In this document: positions 1-8,591 of the stretch, one piece after another
How the letters are laid out: each line of letters begins with the position of its first letter
Position numbering within the stretch: the stretch's first letter is position 1
Origin: Spirochaetota bacterium
GTDB lineage: Bacteria > Spirochaetota > UBA12135 > COTS27 > JAFLEE01
Length of the DNA: 41,070 nucleotides
Assembly: GCA_017302015.1 (NCBI GenBank)
Contig: JAFLEE010000047.1
Location: 1 to 41,070, forward strand
Direction: 5' to 3'
Notes under the pieces: generated by a model
Told to the model about the DNA's origin: nothing
The model's database searches: none
What the model saw: the letters and a program-made list of their open reading frames with translations, nothing else
Position numbers and translations under genes: made by a program

Positions 1-183
1 GTGCTGCATGCTCTTTCTTGAGCCCGGGGCCTCGAAAGGTTGCGCTCCAAAAGGGCCGGGGCGAATCGCATATTGGGAGTGGGGTCTGGGGGGGATGGAG
101 GGCGGGGCGGACATGGCTTTGTTTCCCAGAATCCGATCCCCTCGGAGAACACGAATTTTTAGGGGGTCGGCCGCGATCGATCG

Positions 184-189
184 TAGAAT
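184..189 (+). promoter_or_regulatory. Candidate -10 box close to the start of the hydrolase gene
   Basis: TAGAAT lies 8 nt before the ATG at 198, and no Shine-Dalgarno sequence is visible between them. No good -35 element is seen. It is one of several start-proximal -10-like hexamers in this window, and the weakest in spacing. The preceding 183 nt hold no gene I can recognise. Confidence 0.3.
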
Positions 190-197
190 TTACCGAT

Positions 198-737
198 ATG
201 AAGCCCCTAGCCCTCGTCGTGGTGGACCTCCAGGAACGGCTCCTTCCCGTGATGCACGAGAAGGAAAGGCTCCTATCGCGGTGTCGCTTACTCCTAGGGG
301 GACTGACGGCCCTGGAAATCCCGACGCTGGCGACCCAGCAATATACGAAGGGCCTGGGGCCAACCGTCGCGGACCTCGCCCAGCTGCTTCCCCATTTCGA
401 TCCGATTGAAAAAACGGCCTTCTCTTGCTTCGGAGCTCCCGGGTTCCCGGAGCGGCTTAAGGCCACGGGTTGCCGCAGAGTCGCCCTCTGCGGCATCGAG
501 GCCCACGTCTGCGTGCGCCAAACGGCCCGGGATCTTTTGGCCGCGGGATACGAGGTCGATCTGGTGGTGGATGCCGTATCCTCCCGAGCCCCCGCCGATC
601 TGGATGCGGGCATCCGCCGGATCCTCGCCGAAGGGGCCAGGCCCGCCAGCGTCGAAATGATCCTCTTCGAGATCCTGGGCGATGCGAAGCACCCCCTCTT
701 TAAAGACATTTCGCGCCTCGTGAAGGAAGCGGGCTGA
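198..737 (+). CDS. Isochorismatase-family cysteine hydrolase
   Basis: A 179-residue single-domain protein of the isochorismatase-like hydrolase superfamily. These cytosolic enzymes cleave small amides or vinyl ethers, for example nicotinamide or ureidoacrylate. The triad is visible as D10 in VVVDLQ, K72 in EKTAF and C105 in the GIEAHVCV segment that carries the usual cis-peptide. The ATG at 198 starts directly at the first beta-strand; longer readings in frame add non-homologous sequence. The length matches the short YcaC-like subgroup, whose true substrates are mostly unknown, so I give no specific reaction. It converges on radA with 20 nt between the stops. There is no Shine-Dalgarno site, but a TAGAAT box lies just upstream. 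Confidence 0.85.
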   Translation: MKPLALVVVDLQERLLPVMHEKERLLSRCRLLLGGLTALEIPTLATQQYTKGLGPTVADLAQLLPHFDPIEKTAFSCFGAPGFPERLKATGCRRVALCGIEAHVCVRQTARDLLAAGYEVDLVVDAVSSRAPADLDAGIRRILAEGARPASVEMILFEILGDAKHPLFKDISRLVKEAG

Positions 738-757
738 GATCCCCGGAAGGGGCCGCC

Positions 758-2092
758 TCAAGGCTTTGCGCTTGCGTTCACCAGGGCGACCAGATCGCCC
801 AGGAGTTTCACGGGGTGGACGGCCCAATCCCCGTTCCCGGCGGCGCGGAATGAGCCCCAAGGTTCCAGCTCGCGCAGGCGGGCTTGGGCGTCCCGGACCG
901 GGCGGATGCGCCCGTTGAGGCCGACCTCGCCCAGGAAGAGGAGCGTGCGGGGGAGGGCCACGGACCGCACCGCGGAATAGAGGGCCGCGAGGATCGCCAG
1001 ATCCATCGCCACATCCTCATTCCTCACCCCCCCGGTGACGTTGACATAGAGGTCGAGGTTCCCCACGCTGAGGCCCGTGTAGCGCTCGAGGACCGCGACG
1101 AGGCGACCGAGTCGGTTGGGGCTCACGCCCTCGGCGCTGCGGCGGGGAAGGGCGAGGGGGGAGGCGACGCCCAAGGCCTCGATCTCGGAGAAGAAGATCC
1201 GCTTGCCGAGGAAATGCGGGTAGAACGCCGTGCCGACGGAGAGGGCTTCGCCGCCGGCGGCGTCCGGCGCGGCGAAGACCCGCTCTTGGGTGGGTCGTAG
1301 TCCCACCGAATCGAGGATGAAGACGGCGGCGGTGTCCGTCGGTCCGAAGCGGTTCTTGAGGGGACGGATGACGCGCAGATCCTGGAGGCCGTGGCCCTCC
1401 TCGCTCTCCATGAGGAGGGTGCCGTCGACGACGTGCTCGAGGAGTTTGGGCCCGGCGATTTCGCCGCCCTTGGTGATGTGGCCGGTCAACAGCATGGTTT
1501 TCCCGGTTTCCTTGGCGAGGGTCACCAGGCGCTGGGCGCAGGCGCGCAGTTGGACGGCGCTCCCCGGGGGATGGGGAAGGCTATCGTCGGTGAGGGTCTG
1601 CACCGAATCGATGAACACCACCGGCCAGGCGGGATCGGAGAGCACCGCTTCGAGGGCCCCGAGGCCCGTCTCCGAGACGAAGTGGAGGCGGGCGCCGTCG
1701 ATGCCCAGGCGCGCGGCGCGCTGGTTGACCTGGGAGGGGGTCTCCTCGCCGCAGACGTAGAGGACCGGCACCGGGAGCGAGGAGGCGAGTTGGAGGAGGA
1801 GGGTGGACTTCCCGACCCCGGGCTCACCGGAGAGCAGGTAGACGGACCCCTTGGCCCATCCGCCCCCGAACAATTGGTTGATTTCAGGGAGCGCGAATTG
1901 GAAACGGTCGTCCCCTCCCAAGGGGACCTTGGCGGCCGGGGTCGGCACGAGCGCGGCCGGCCGAGCTTTCCGGCCGGGGGCCTTGCTTTCGCGGAATTGG
2001 GCGAGGGTATTCCACGCCCCGCAGGAGCGGCAGCGCCCCTCCCATTTACTGTATTCGGCGCCGCAATCGCCGCAGACCCAGAGTTCGGCCAT
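758..2092 (-). CDS. radA: DNA repair protein RadA/Sms
   Basis: A 444-residue RadA, a RecA-related ATPase that drives branch migration during recombinational repair. The N-terminal zinc finger has C7, C10, C21 and C24. Walker A is GEPGVGKST at 89-97. The RadA-specific KNRFG motif is at 246-250, followed by the Lon-protease-like C-terminal domain, which contributes to DNA binding rather than proteolysis. Length and domain order are normal. It is the last gene of the mre operon, 9 nt after mreD, with an AGGA element in the gap. Coupling of radA to mreBCD is a local arrangement with no obvious functional link. Confidence 0.97.
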   Translation of the reverse strand: MAELWVCGDCGAEYSKWEGRCRSCGAWNTLAQFRESKAPGRKARPAALVPTPAAKVPLGGDDRFQFALPEINQLFGGGWAKGSVYLLSGEPGVGKSTLLLQLASSLPVPVLYVCGEETPSQVNQRAARLGIDGARLHFVSETGLGALEAVLSDPAWPVVFIDSVQTLTDDSLPHPPGSAVQLRACAQRLVTLAKETGKTMLLTGHITKGGEIAGPKLLEHVVDGTLLMESEEGHGLQDLRVIRPLKNRFGPTDTAAVFILDSVGLRPTQERVFAAPDAAGGEALSVGTAFYPHFLGKRIFFSEIEALGVASPLALPRRSAEGVSPNRLGRLVAVLERYTGLSVGNLDLYVNVTGGVRNEDVAMDLAILAALYSAVRSVALPRTLLFLGEVGLNGRIRPVRDAQARLRELEPWGSFRAAGNGDWAVHPVKLLGDLVALVNASAKP

Positions 2093-2101
2093 CGGGAAAT
2101 C

Positions 2102-2626
2102 CTAGCGCCGGGACCGCAGCGGCGAGTTCTCTTTCGCGCGCAGGGAGAGCCAGGCGACTCCGCTCATGAAGAGGAAGAAGGGGAACGCCAGGACCGTGGT
2201 GAAGATGATCTCCGGAAGGGCCGCATGCTGCACGAAGGCGAAGGCCTGGAAGCGGTCCCAGGTCCACACGCAGAGGGCGGTTTCCAACGCGCACTTGAGG
2301 GAGGAGAGGACGAGGGTCCAGACCAGGAAGACGGGGAGGAGGCGGAAAGAAAGGGCGCGCTGGAGGGCCGCCGCGGGGAGGCAGGCGAGGAAAAAGACGA
2401 GGGTGTACGTGCCGAAACGCGCGTTGGAGAGCAGATCGGCGGCGAGGCCGGCGACCGCGGGGACCCAAAGCGCGCCGGGGAGGGGCAGCCGCATGGCGGC
2501 CCAGAAAGCGACCAGGAGGGCGAGGTTGGGCCGGACTCCGGCGATTGTGCCCATCGCATGGACCATCGGGAGGGACTGGAGGAACACCGCGGCGATGGAG
2601 GCCAGCGCGAGGCATGCCTCCCTCAC
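2102..2626 (-). CDS. mreD: Rod shape-determining protein MreD
   Basis: A 174-residue very hydrophobic protein with about five predicted membrane segments, placed directly after mreC with an ATGA overlap of stop and start. MreD is the inner-membrane partner of MreC in the elongasome that guides lateral peptidoglycan synthesis. Sequence conservation in this family is low, so the call rests on size, hydropathy and position in an mreB-mreC-mreD order. The C-terminus ends in a short basic tail. The start overlapping mreC implies translational coupling. Confidence 0.9.
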   Translation of the reverse strand: MREACLALASIAAVFLQSLPMVHAMGTIAGVRPNLALLVAFWAAMRLPLPGALWVPAVAGLAADLLSNARFGTYTLVFFLACLPAAALQRALSFRLLPVFLVWTLVLSSLKCALETALCVWTWDRFQAFAFVQHAALPEIIFTTVLAFPFFLFMSGVAWLSLRAKENSPLRSRR

Positions 2627-3480
2627 GGCGGGGGTGCCTCTTCACGGGTGAGGATGAAGACCTCGTCGAGGGTGAAAAAATTGATGTGGGGCTGGCAATA
2701 CGTCTCTTGGAAGAGCCCGAAGCGCTTGCGGATGACCTCGGTGATGCGCCCGATGAAGATGCCGCGGGGATACTTCCCGCCCGTCCCCGCGGTCACGAGC
2801 ACGCGGCCTTCCAGGCGCTCCAGGCGCCGGTCCAAATATTCCACGGAGCAGGAGAGGTTGGCGGGGGCCTGGCCCCGCAGCAACCCGGCATCGCCCGTGT
2901 CCTCCAGCAGCACGCCCACCTGGCAGCGGGGGTCGATGAGGGTGAGCACCCGGCAGGTGTCGTATTCGGCGTCGTAGACTTTCCCCACGAGCCCGAGGAT
3001 GCCGTCGGTGAACCCGAGCACCGGGTCGCCCTCGCGCACCGATTGGGCGTGGCCGACATCGAGGGTGAGGGTGGTGAAGAGGTTCTGGGGATCCTTGAAG
3101 AGGATGCGGGCGGGGACGTTCTTCCAGGGCAGGCGCTTGCGGTAGCCGAGGGCGCGGGTGAGGTCATCCTTCTCGCGCCGCACCTGCTTCAGTTCGTCGT
3201 GGATGTATTGGAACGCCAGGAGTTCGCGGCGTGTTCGGGTGAGTTCGAGGCGCAGCGCCCCGAGTTCACGGGCCTGGTCGGCGCTGAAGGAAAGCCGGCC
3301 GCTCACCCAGCCGAAGCCCTTCACGGCGGGCCAAGCCGCCACATGGGCCGCGGCGCGGAGCGAACGGCCGAGGGCGGGGAACGACCCGGAGGCGGCGAGA
3401 TAGAAGAAGAGGAGGACGGCGAGGGTCGCGCCGCCGAAAAGGAGGGAGGTGCGGTGCCGCCGAAGGAATGGGTTCGCCAT
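2623..3480 (-). CDS. mreC: Rod shape-determining protein MreC
   Basis: A 285-residue bitopic protein: a short basic N-terminus, one membrane anchor near residues 12-32, a coiled-coil region about 75-110, then the periplasmic beta-rich MreC core (about 120-270). MreC links the cytoplasmic MreB filament to the periplasmic cell-wall synthases. The GDPVLGF and VLTLIDPRCQVGV segments are typical of the core. It follows mreB by 16 nt and overlaps mreD by 4 nt. The length is ordinary for the family. No penicillin-binding protein 2 or RodA gene follows, unlike the common mreBCD-pbp2-rodA order. Confidence 0.95.
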   Translation of the reverse strand: MANPFLRRHRTSLLFGGATLAVLLFFYLAASGSFPALGRSLRAAAHVAAWPAVKGFGWVSGRLSFSADQARELGALRLELTRTRRELLAFQYIHDELKQVRREKDDLTRALGYRKRLPWKNVPARILFKDPQNLFTTLTLDVGHAQSVREGDPVLGFTDGILGLVGKVYDAEYDTCRVLTLIDPRCQVGVLLEDTGDAGLLRGQAPANLSCSVEYLDRRLERLEGRVLVTAGTGGKYPRGIFIGRITEVIRKRFGLFQETYCQPHINFFTLDEVFILTREEAPPP

Positions 3481-3496
3481 GGCCGGCCGGGCCCCG

Positions 3497-4540
3497 TCAG
3501 ATCTTCAGGTATTCGCGCTTATGCCCCATCGTCTTGATGAGGCCCAAGTAGATGCCGCAGCCGTTGACCACGCAGTGGAGCGGATCCTGGGCGACGATGA
3601 CGGGCACCCCGGTCTCGTCGCTCAAGTGGTTCTTGAGGCCCCGGATCAGGGCCCCGCCGCCGGAGAGGACGATCCCGCGCTCGATGATGTCGGCGGCGAG
3701 TTCGGGCGGGGTCTGCTCGAGGGCGGCCTTCACGGCGCCGATGACGAGGCCCAGGGGCTCCTCGATGGCGTCGCGCATCTCGGCGCGGGTGATGGGTTGG
3801 GTGCGGGGGAGGCCGCTCATGGGGTCGCGCCCCTTGACCTCGTAGGTCTCGTCGCCCTTGAAGTTGTAGACGTCGATGAACTCGATCTTGATGTTCTCGG
3901 CGGTGGTCTCGCCGATGATCAGGTTGTGGTTCTTGCGCATGAACTCCTGGATGGCCTTGTCGAACTCGTCGCCGGCCACGCGGATGCTGTTCTCGACCAC
4001 CATGCTGCCCAGGGAGATCACGGCGATCTCGGTGGTGCCGCCGCCGATGTCGACGATCATGTTCCCGGCCGGCTCGTCCACCGGCATGCGGGCGCCGATG
4101 GCCGCGGCCCGCGGTTCTTCGATGAGGAACACTTCGCGCGCGCCGGCCTGCTCGCAGGATTCCTTCACCGCGCGCTTCTCCACCTCGGTGATGCCGGAGG
4201 GCACGCCGATGACGATGCGCGGCTTGATCAGGTTGCGGCGCTTGGAGACGTTGTGGATGAAGTAGCGGATCATCTTCTCGACGATGTCGAAGTCGGCGAT
4301 GACCCCGTCGCGCATGGGGCGCACGGCCACGATATTGCCCGGGGTGCGGCCGAGCATGCGCTTGGCCTCCCGGCCGACGGCGAGGACGCGGTTGGTGGTC
4401 TTCTCGATGGCGACGACGCTGGGTTCGTTGAGCACGATGCCCTCGCCCTCGACGTAGACGAGCGTATTGGCGGTGCCGAGGTCGATCCCGAAATCGTTCG
4501 AGAACACCGACAGCAATTGGTTCATCTGGTTGCGGAACAT
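3497..4540 (-). CDS. mreB: Rod shape-determining actin homologue MreB
   Basis: A 347-residue bacterial actin, the usual family length. The phosphate-1 motif is [13 protein letters not shown] near residues 16-28, and the adenosine and phosphate-2 motifs appear as [11 protein letters not shown] and [11 protein letters not shown]. It polymerises under the inner membrane and orients cell-wall synthesis. The reading frame stays open well upstream of 4540, but the sequence before it is not MreB-like. The ATG at 4540 has a GGAG site 5 nt upstream, so I use that start. It follows the TPR gene by 17 nt and precedes mreC by 16 nt. Confidence 0.98.
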   Translation of the reverse strand: MFRNQMNQLLSVFSNDFGIDLGTANTLVYVEGEGIVLNEPSVVAIEKTTNRVLAVGREAKRMLGRTPGNIVAVRPMRDGVIADFDIVEKMIRYFIHNVSKRRNLIKPRIVIGVPSGITEVEKRAVKESCEQAGAREVFLIEEPRAAAIGARMPVDEPAGNMIVDIGGGTTEIAVISLGSMVVENSIRVAGDEFDKAIQEFMRKNHNLIIGETTAENIKIEFIDVYNFKGDETYEVKGRDPMSGLPRTQPITRAEMRDAIEEPLGLVIGAVKAALEQTPPELAADIIERGIVLSGGGALIRGLKNHLSDETGVPVIVAQDPLHCVVNGCGIYLGLIKTMGHKREYLKI

Positions 4541-4557
4541 GAAGTCTCCGGGGGGAA

Positions 4558-5457
4558 TTAGAACATGCGCGCCAAGGATTGACGCAGCACGAGGTTGGTC
4601 TGGGATTTGAGGAGGGCCTCGTACACGAGGGTGCGGGCCTTGTAGATCTGGTTGTTCTGGAAGAGGAAGGCGCCGTAGTCGGAGATCCATTCGGTATCGT
4701 CGGGCATGCGGTGGAGAAGGTAGAGGTAGACGAACTGCTTCTCCTCGGGCAATTGGAACTCGCCCAGGAGGTTGAGGAGGAGTCGGGCGGTGCGCCGCAG
4801 GGACGGCCCGTTGGGCACGGTGACGAGGAGGTCCTTGAGTTCGCCCTGGGCGCGCAGTTTCTCCCCCCGGGCGAGGTCCACGAGGACCTTGCGGATGCGG
4901 TACTCGGGTTCGTCGGGGTGCAGGGCCACGAGGCGCAGGGCGTGGGTCTCGGCGTCGTTGAAACGCTTCTTCGCCAGGCACATCGTGTAGAGGAGTTCGG
5001 AACGCTCCGCCTCGAGGGCCGCGGGCGGGCGGGCGCGGCCGAGGGCCTGGATCCCGTCGAGGTAGGTGTCGGGGCCGAGGTTGAAATAGGCGAGTCCCCG
5101 GGCGTATTCGTAGGCGACCCCGGAAGAGAACCAGGAGCGGCCCAGTTCGGCGGTCGCTTGGAGCACCCGGTGCCAACGGCGGGGGGAATCTTCCATCATG
5201 CCGAGGCGGCATTGGAGCTCCACCTCGAAGGCCAGGGCGCGCGAGCGGGGGCCCCAGGTTTTGAGGATGCTCCCGAGGCGGGCCTCGCTCTCGGCGTAGG
5301 CCTTGCGCTCGAAGAGCGCGCGGGCATCGGCGAGGGCGCGCTGGAAATTGATCTCGTAGAGCGCGCGATAGGAGAGCCAGGGGATCGCCGCCAAGGCGAA
5401 GAGGATCCAGAGGAGGGCCTTCGGATCGATTTTCTTGCGGATGACGACGTGCTCCAC
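4558..5457 (-). CDS. Membrane-anchored TPR-like protein upstream of mreB
   Basis: A 299-residue protein of no named family that I recognise. A single membrane segment lies near residues 14-32 ([15 protein letters not shown]) after a basic N-terminus. The rest is alpha-helical with degenerate tetratricopeptide-like units, for example around 40-70, 120-150, 155-190 and 250-290. Such proteins usually act as scaffolds. The start is a GTG placed one base after the stop of the previous gene, so its translation is probably coupled. Its position between a membrane PH-like protein and mreB suggests a role in cell-shape control, but that is inference from neighbours only. Confidence 0.75.
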   Translation of the reverse strand: MEHVVIRKKIDPKALLWILFALAAIPWLSYRALYEINFQRALADARALFERKAYAESEARLGSILKTWGPRSRALAFEVELQCRLGMMEDSPRRWHRVLQATAELGRSWFSSGVAYEYARGLAYFNLGPDTYLDGIQALGRARPPAALEAERSELLYTMCLAKKRFNDAETHALRLVALHPDEPEYRIRKVLVDLARGEKLRAQGELKDLLVTVPNGPSLRRTARLLLNLLGEFQLPEEKQFVYLYLLHRMPDDTEWISDYGAFLFQNNQIYKARTLVYEALLKSQTNLVLRQSLARMF

Positions 5458-5458
5458 C

Positions 5459-6076
5459 CTAATGGTCCTTGAGGAAGACGTGGTAGATGAAATCGCTCAC
5501 CAATTCGGGGTTCTCGATGGCGAAGGCATGGCAGCCCTCGCGATCGAAGAGGATCAGGTGGCCGAACTTGACCTTGATCTCGGTGATCTCGGACCAGGCG
5601 ACCTTATTGCGGCTGCGGACGTTCTCGAAGAGGAGCATGCGAGAGGTGAAGAAGAGGCGCCCCCGGCCGATATTCTCGAAATCTTTCAGGCTTTGGGCGT
5701 CGGAGAAGACCAGATCGATATTGACGTTGCGGACCTGGGTGGTGAGGGGGAAGAACCAGTATTGGCATTTGAGGTAGAAGTGCAGGAGTTCGCCGGGTTC
5801 CAGGGGGATGACCGTCTTTTTCCCGTGGACGACGGGCACCATCATGACGTCCCGCTCCCCGACCATCTGATCGCGCTTCATCTCGTCGATGCGCCGGCGG
5901 AAAAAATCGCGGGTGTTGGTGAGATAATTGCGCACCGCGAGCAGGTAGAGCACCAGCAGCATCATCACCACGGCGACGGTCGCCAAGATGAGAAGGAGCG
6001 CCAATGTGTTGGACTGGGCGACGACGGACGTCAGTCGTCCCAGCAGGGAAGCCAGGAAATTGGAGAACACGTCCAC
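5459..6076 (-). CDS. Membrane protein with a PH/GRAM-like C-terminal domain
   Basis: A 205-residue protein, function unknown. After an N-terminal stretch there is one strong membrane helix near residues 21-47, then a basic linker (RRRIDEMKRD) and a soluble domain of about 140 residues. Its end (GRLFFTSRMLLFENV, then a strand-rich part and an alpha-helix) looks like a bacterial PH or GRAM fold; this is my reading of the pattern. I choose the GTG at 6076 because GATAAT ends 7 nt before it. A second GTG at 6070, with AGGGG 5 nt upstream, is a close alternative. A longer reading to an ATG at 6184 would run into the divergent gene. It is first in the mre operon. Confidence 0.7.
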   Translation of the reverse strand: MDVFSNFLASLLGRLTSVVAQSNTLALLLILATVAVVMMLLVLYLLAVRNYLTNTRDFFRRRIDEMKRDQMVGERDVMMVPVVHGKKTVIPLEPGELLHFYLKCQYWFFPLTTQVRNVNIDLVFSDAQSLKDFENIGRGRLFFTSRMLLFENVRSRNKVAWSEITEIKVKFGHLILFDREGCHAFAIENPELVSDFIYHVFLKDH

Positions 6077-6083
6077 CCCTAAT

Positions 6084-6089
6084 ATTATC
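6084..6089 (-). promoter_or_regulatory. Candidate -10 box for the mre operon, start-proximal
   Basis: GATAAT on the minus strand ends 7 nt before the GTG at 6076. This predicts a transcript starting at or next to the start codon. No convincing -35 element is present at 16-18 nt spacing. Confidence 0.4.
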
Positions 6090-6164
6090 CTGAAAAGCGT
6101 CTTTTTTGGGGTCTCAGGAGGAAGTTGACAGGGGAGCGATGGTGCGTTTTTTGACAAAAACAGG

Positions 6165-6170
6165 GATAAT
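6165..6170 (+). promoter_or_regulatory. Candidate -10 box for the steroid-reductase-like gene
   Basis: GATAAT lies 5 nt before the ATG at 6176, with no Shine-Dalgarno sequence between. Two TTGACA hexamers lie upstream (6125-6130 and 6151-6156), but neither is at a standard -35 distance from this box. The element predicts a leaderless mRNA. Confidence 0.4.
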
Positions 6171-6175
6171 GGACC

Positions 6176-6934
6176 ATGGGACACGGGTGGTTTTTCTGGT
6201 TTCTCACCTCTTGGACGGCGCTGGGGGGGATCGTCTTCGTTCTCCTGTTATTCATCCCGGCCCCTTATGGGCGATATGATCGAAAGGGATGGGGCCCCGA
6301 ATTACGCCCCCGAACGGCCTGGCTCCTCATGGAGGCCCCTGCCTCCCTCCTCATGCTCTTCTATTGGGCCACTTCACGGAATCCCTTCCACCCGGTTTCC
6401 CTGGTTTTTATCGCCATTTGGCAGAGTCATTACATCTATCGCGCGTTTATATACCCTTTCAGACTGCCCGCCGGTAGCCACGCCATGCCCCTTTCCGTCG
6501 TGCTCTTCGGCCTCGTCTTCAATGGGGTGAACACCCTCATGAACGGCTACGGGATCTTCTGGGTGGGGTCGATTCCGGACACCACCTGGTTCCTCGATTG
6601 GCGTTTCCTGCTCGGCCTGGCGTTCTTTTTCTTAGGGATGTACGTCAATCGGCGGGCCGATGATCTTCTTCGAACGCAGCGCACGGCCCAACCGGGGAAA
6701 TATTTCATCCCCCAGGGCGGGCCGTTTCGATGGCTTTCATGCCCGAATTATTCCGGTGAGATCTTCCAGTGGTGCGGTTGGGCGATCCTGACTTGGTCCT
6801 GGCCGGCCGGGACCTTTGCGCTCTGGACGTTCGTGAACTTGGGTCCGCGGATTTTCAGCCATCATCGATGGTATCGGGCGACGTTTCCTGGGTATCCGAA
6901 GGAGCGGAAGGCGTTGGTGCCTTATTTGTGGTAG
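6176..6934 (+). CDS. Steroid 5-alpha-reductase-like membrane oxidoreductase
   Basis: A 252-residue polytopic protein with about six or seven membrane helices, matching the steroid 5-alpha-reductase family (SRD5A, related to DUF1295). These enzymes use NADPH to reduce the delta-4 double bond of 3-oxo steroids. Residues known in the human type 2 enzyme have counterparts here: E53 (MEAPA) for E57, H85-Y86 and R89 (HYIYR) for the Y91/R94 segment, N158 and D162 (NRRAD), N191 and E195 in NYSGEI, and H229/H230 in FSHHRWY. The C-terminus YPKERKALVPYLW strongly resembles the animal enzymes. Length is near 254. No sterol genes are nearby, so the natural substrate is open; another enone lipid is possible. 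The gene stands alone and is divergent from the mre operon. Confidence 0.85.
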   Translation: MGHGWFFWFLTSWTALGGIVFVLLLFIPAPYGRYDRKGWGPELRPRTAWLLMEAPASLLMLFYWATSRNPFHPVSLVFIAIWQSHYIYRAFIYPFRLPAGSHAMPLSVVLFGLVFNGVNTLMNGYGIFWVGSIPDTTWFLDWRFLLGLAFFFLGMYVNRRADDLLRTQRTAQPGKYFIPQGGPFRWLSCPNYSGEIFQWCGWAILTWSWPAGTFALWTFVNLGPRIFSHHRWYRATFPGYPKERKALVPYLW

Positions 6935-7045
6935 GGGACTCACGAAAAAGGCTAATATCACAAAATAGCCCACGAAACACGAAAAGTTTCACATACCCAA
7001 ACCCGCGAGCCCCCGCCCAATGCGCCCGCTTCGACCTCTCCCCGC

Positions 7046-7924
7046 TCACCCCATGATCTTCTGCAATTCCGCAAAAGTCGCCTGAATATCCGACTTCACG
7101 GTCTCCACGGTTCCCGTCAAGTCGCATGCCTTGAAATCCACGGCGCTGAAGGCGTGCGGCGGGCTCATGCGGGTTTCTCCGCTGGCGCCGACGGCCTGGT
7201 GGATGCAGACCTGGTTGGCCTTCCCGACGATCGTGACGAGTTTTTGGTGGGCCAGGTGGGCCTTCGGAAGCAGGTGGGGTTTGTGGTGCCAAGCGATGGC
7301 GAGGCGGAGTTCGTCGGGGAGATTCCAGGCATCGGCCAGGTAGAGGCCCACATCGCAATGGCTGAAGCCGAAGACGGCCTCTTCCTGCTCGAGCAGCAGG
7401 GTATTGGTTCGGTCCGCCGCGAGCAGGGCCTTGGTGAAGTCTTCCGTGAGGTGCTGGGAGAGCACGAGGCGGCCCACGTCGTGGAGCATCCCTCCCAGGA
7501 AGCAGCCTTCGGTGTCTTTCACGTCGAGCACCTGGGCGAACCGGCGAGCCGTGAAGCCGACGCCGAGGGAGTGGACCCAAAATTGGGCGGGGTTGAACAG
7601 GGTGGAGGCCTTAGTTTGGCCGAAGGCCCGCACCACGGAGAGCCCGGAGAGCAGGCTCGCGATCGCCCGCAGCCCGAGGAAGGTCGCCGCAGACTTGATG
7701 TTGGTGACCTTCACCCTTAGCCCGAAGGCCGCAGAATTGACCAGGCGCAGCAGGCTCATCGTCATGGCCGGGTCGGAGGAGAGGATATGGGCGATGTCGT
7801 CCATCGACGATTTCGGGTCCTGCAGGAGCTTCTGCAGTTTCCCGTAGAGGAGGGGCATCGAGGGGAGTTTGTCCATCCCCTGAAGTCGCTCCGAGATGAG
7901 GGCTTGGGTGCGTTCTTCCAACAT
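7046..7924 (-). CDS. HDOD-domain signalling protein
   Basis: A 292-residue protein consisting almost entirely of an HDOD domain (about residues 15-215), a catalytically degraded relative of HD phosphohydrolases found in signalling and regulatory proteins. Typical segments are LPSMPLLYGKL, ILSSDPAMTMSLLRLVNSAAFG and GGMLHDVGRLVL. A C-terminal tail of about 75 residues is unassigned. HDOD proteins often act in chemotaxis, two-component or cyclic-di-GMP circuits through protein contacts. No partner domain is fused here. It lies 25 nt after the flavoprotein gene on the same strand and could be the end of that operon. A TAAAAT box at 7941-7946 may give it its own short-leader transcript. Confidence 0.9.
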   Translation of the reverse strand: MLEERTQALISERLQGMDKLPSMPLLYGKLQKLLQDPKSSMDDIAHILSSDPAMTMSLLRLVNSAAFGLRVKVTNIKSAATFLGLRAIASLLSGLSVVRAFGQTKASTLFNPAQFWVHSLGVGFTARRFAQVLDVKDTEGCFLGGMLHDVGRLVLSQHLTEDFTKALLAADRTNTLLLEQEEAVFGFSHCDVGLYLADAWNLPDELRLAIAWHHKPHLLPKAHLAHQKLVTIVGKANQVCIHQAVGASGETRMSPPHAFSAVDFKACDLTGTVETVKSDIQATFAELQKIMG

Positions 7925-7949
7925 GGCAAATGAACGCCCTATTTTAACC

Positions 7950-8576
7950 TCATTGCCGGGGCGCTAGGGGCGGCCCCGATGCCCGGATCATGATTTTTTT
8001 AGCGGCGTCCCCGGCCGCGGTCAGCCAATTTTCCCGGTCCTTCGGCGTACTCGTGATGATCGGGCCGAAATTGATCCGGTCGAACGACGGGATTCCCAGG
8101 AACCCGGCGATGGCTTTTCTCCAGAGGCCTTCGAGCGGATCGCCGTAACGAGCGGTTTCCACATCATCGGGGGTGTTGGAGGTGTTGAGGACGAGCATGA
8201 AACGGGCCTTGAGGAGCCCGATCGGCCCTGGGATGCCCTTCGCATCGGGGCCGAATCGATAGGCCGTCCCCGCGCGCAGGACCCTGTCGAGCCACCCCTT
8301 CAGGATCGCGGGAGGTTGTCCCCACCAATTGGGGTGGATGAAGACGAGCCCGTCCGCTTCGAGGATTTCGCCCTCGTGCCGGGCGATTTCGGGCGGGAGC
8401 GCGGGATTTTTATTGGAAAGCTCGTTGGCCGTGAACACGGGGTCGAATCCCTCGGCGTAGAGGTCATTCAGCCGCGCGCGATGGCCCTCGGTTTCGGCGG
8501 CGGCAACGACCGCGGCGGCGAGGGCATGGTTGAAACTTCCCGGGTTCGGGTGGGCGAGGAGGATGGAGACGTTCAT
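7950..8576 (-). CDS. NAD(P)H:quinone oxidoreductase-like flavodoxin-fold protein
   Basis: A 208-residue member of the Flavodoxin_2 family (NQO1/MdaB/KefF type), soluble FMN- or FAD-dependent two-electron reductases of quinones. Visible features are the N-terminal strand and loop MNVSILLAHPNPGSFNHAL, the FIHPNWWGQPPAILKGWLDRV segment that forms the flavin site and dimer contact, and the later GPIGLLKA and LNTSNTP parts. It follows the SDR gene by 15 nt on the same strand. Its place at the end of the cytochrome c assembly operon is consistent with a role in redox or quinone balance, but this is inferred. The bases before the ATG are CCTCCT rather than a Shine-Dalgarno site. Confidence 0.88.
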   Translation of the reverse strand: MNVSILLAHPNPGSFNHALAAAVVAAAETEGHRARLNDLYAEGFDPVFTANELSNKNPALPPEIARHEGEILEADGLVFIHPNWWGQPPAILKGWLDRVLRAGTAYRFGPDAKGIPGPIGLLKARFMLVLNTSNTPDDVETARYGDPLEGLWRKAIAGFLGIPSFDRINFGPIITSTPKDRENWLTAAGDAAKKIMIRASGPPLAPRQ

Positions 8577-8591
8577 AGGAGGCGGGCCCCT

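Noticed and set aside
1391-3537. Long plus-strand open frames opposite radA, mreC and mreD
   Set aside because: They mirror GC3-rich minus-strand genes and encode repetitive Gly/Glu/Arg sequences without any domain.
3497-5212. A 571-residue reading of mreB
   Set aside because: The N-terminal 223 residues are Arg/Pro-rich and overlap the TPR gene; the ATG at 4540 with GGAG gives a normal-length MreB.
6125-6156. Two TTGACA hexamers before the steroid-reductase-like gene as -35 elements
   Set aside because: Distances to the GATAAT box are 34 and 8 nt, neither usable by a sigma70 holoenzyme; they are noted only as a repeat.
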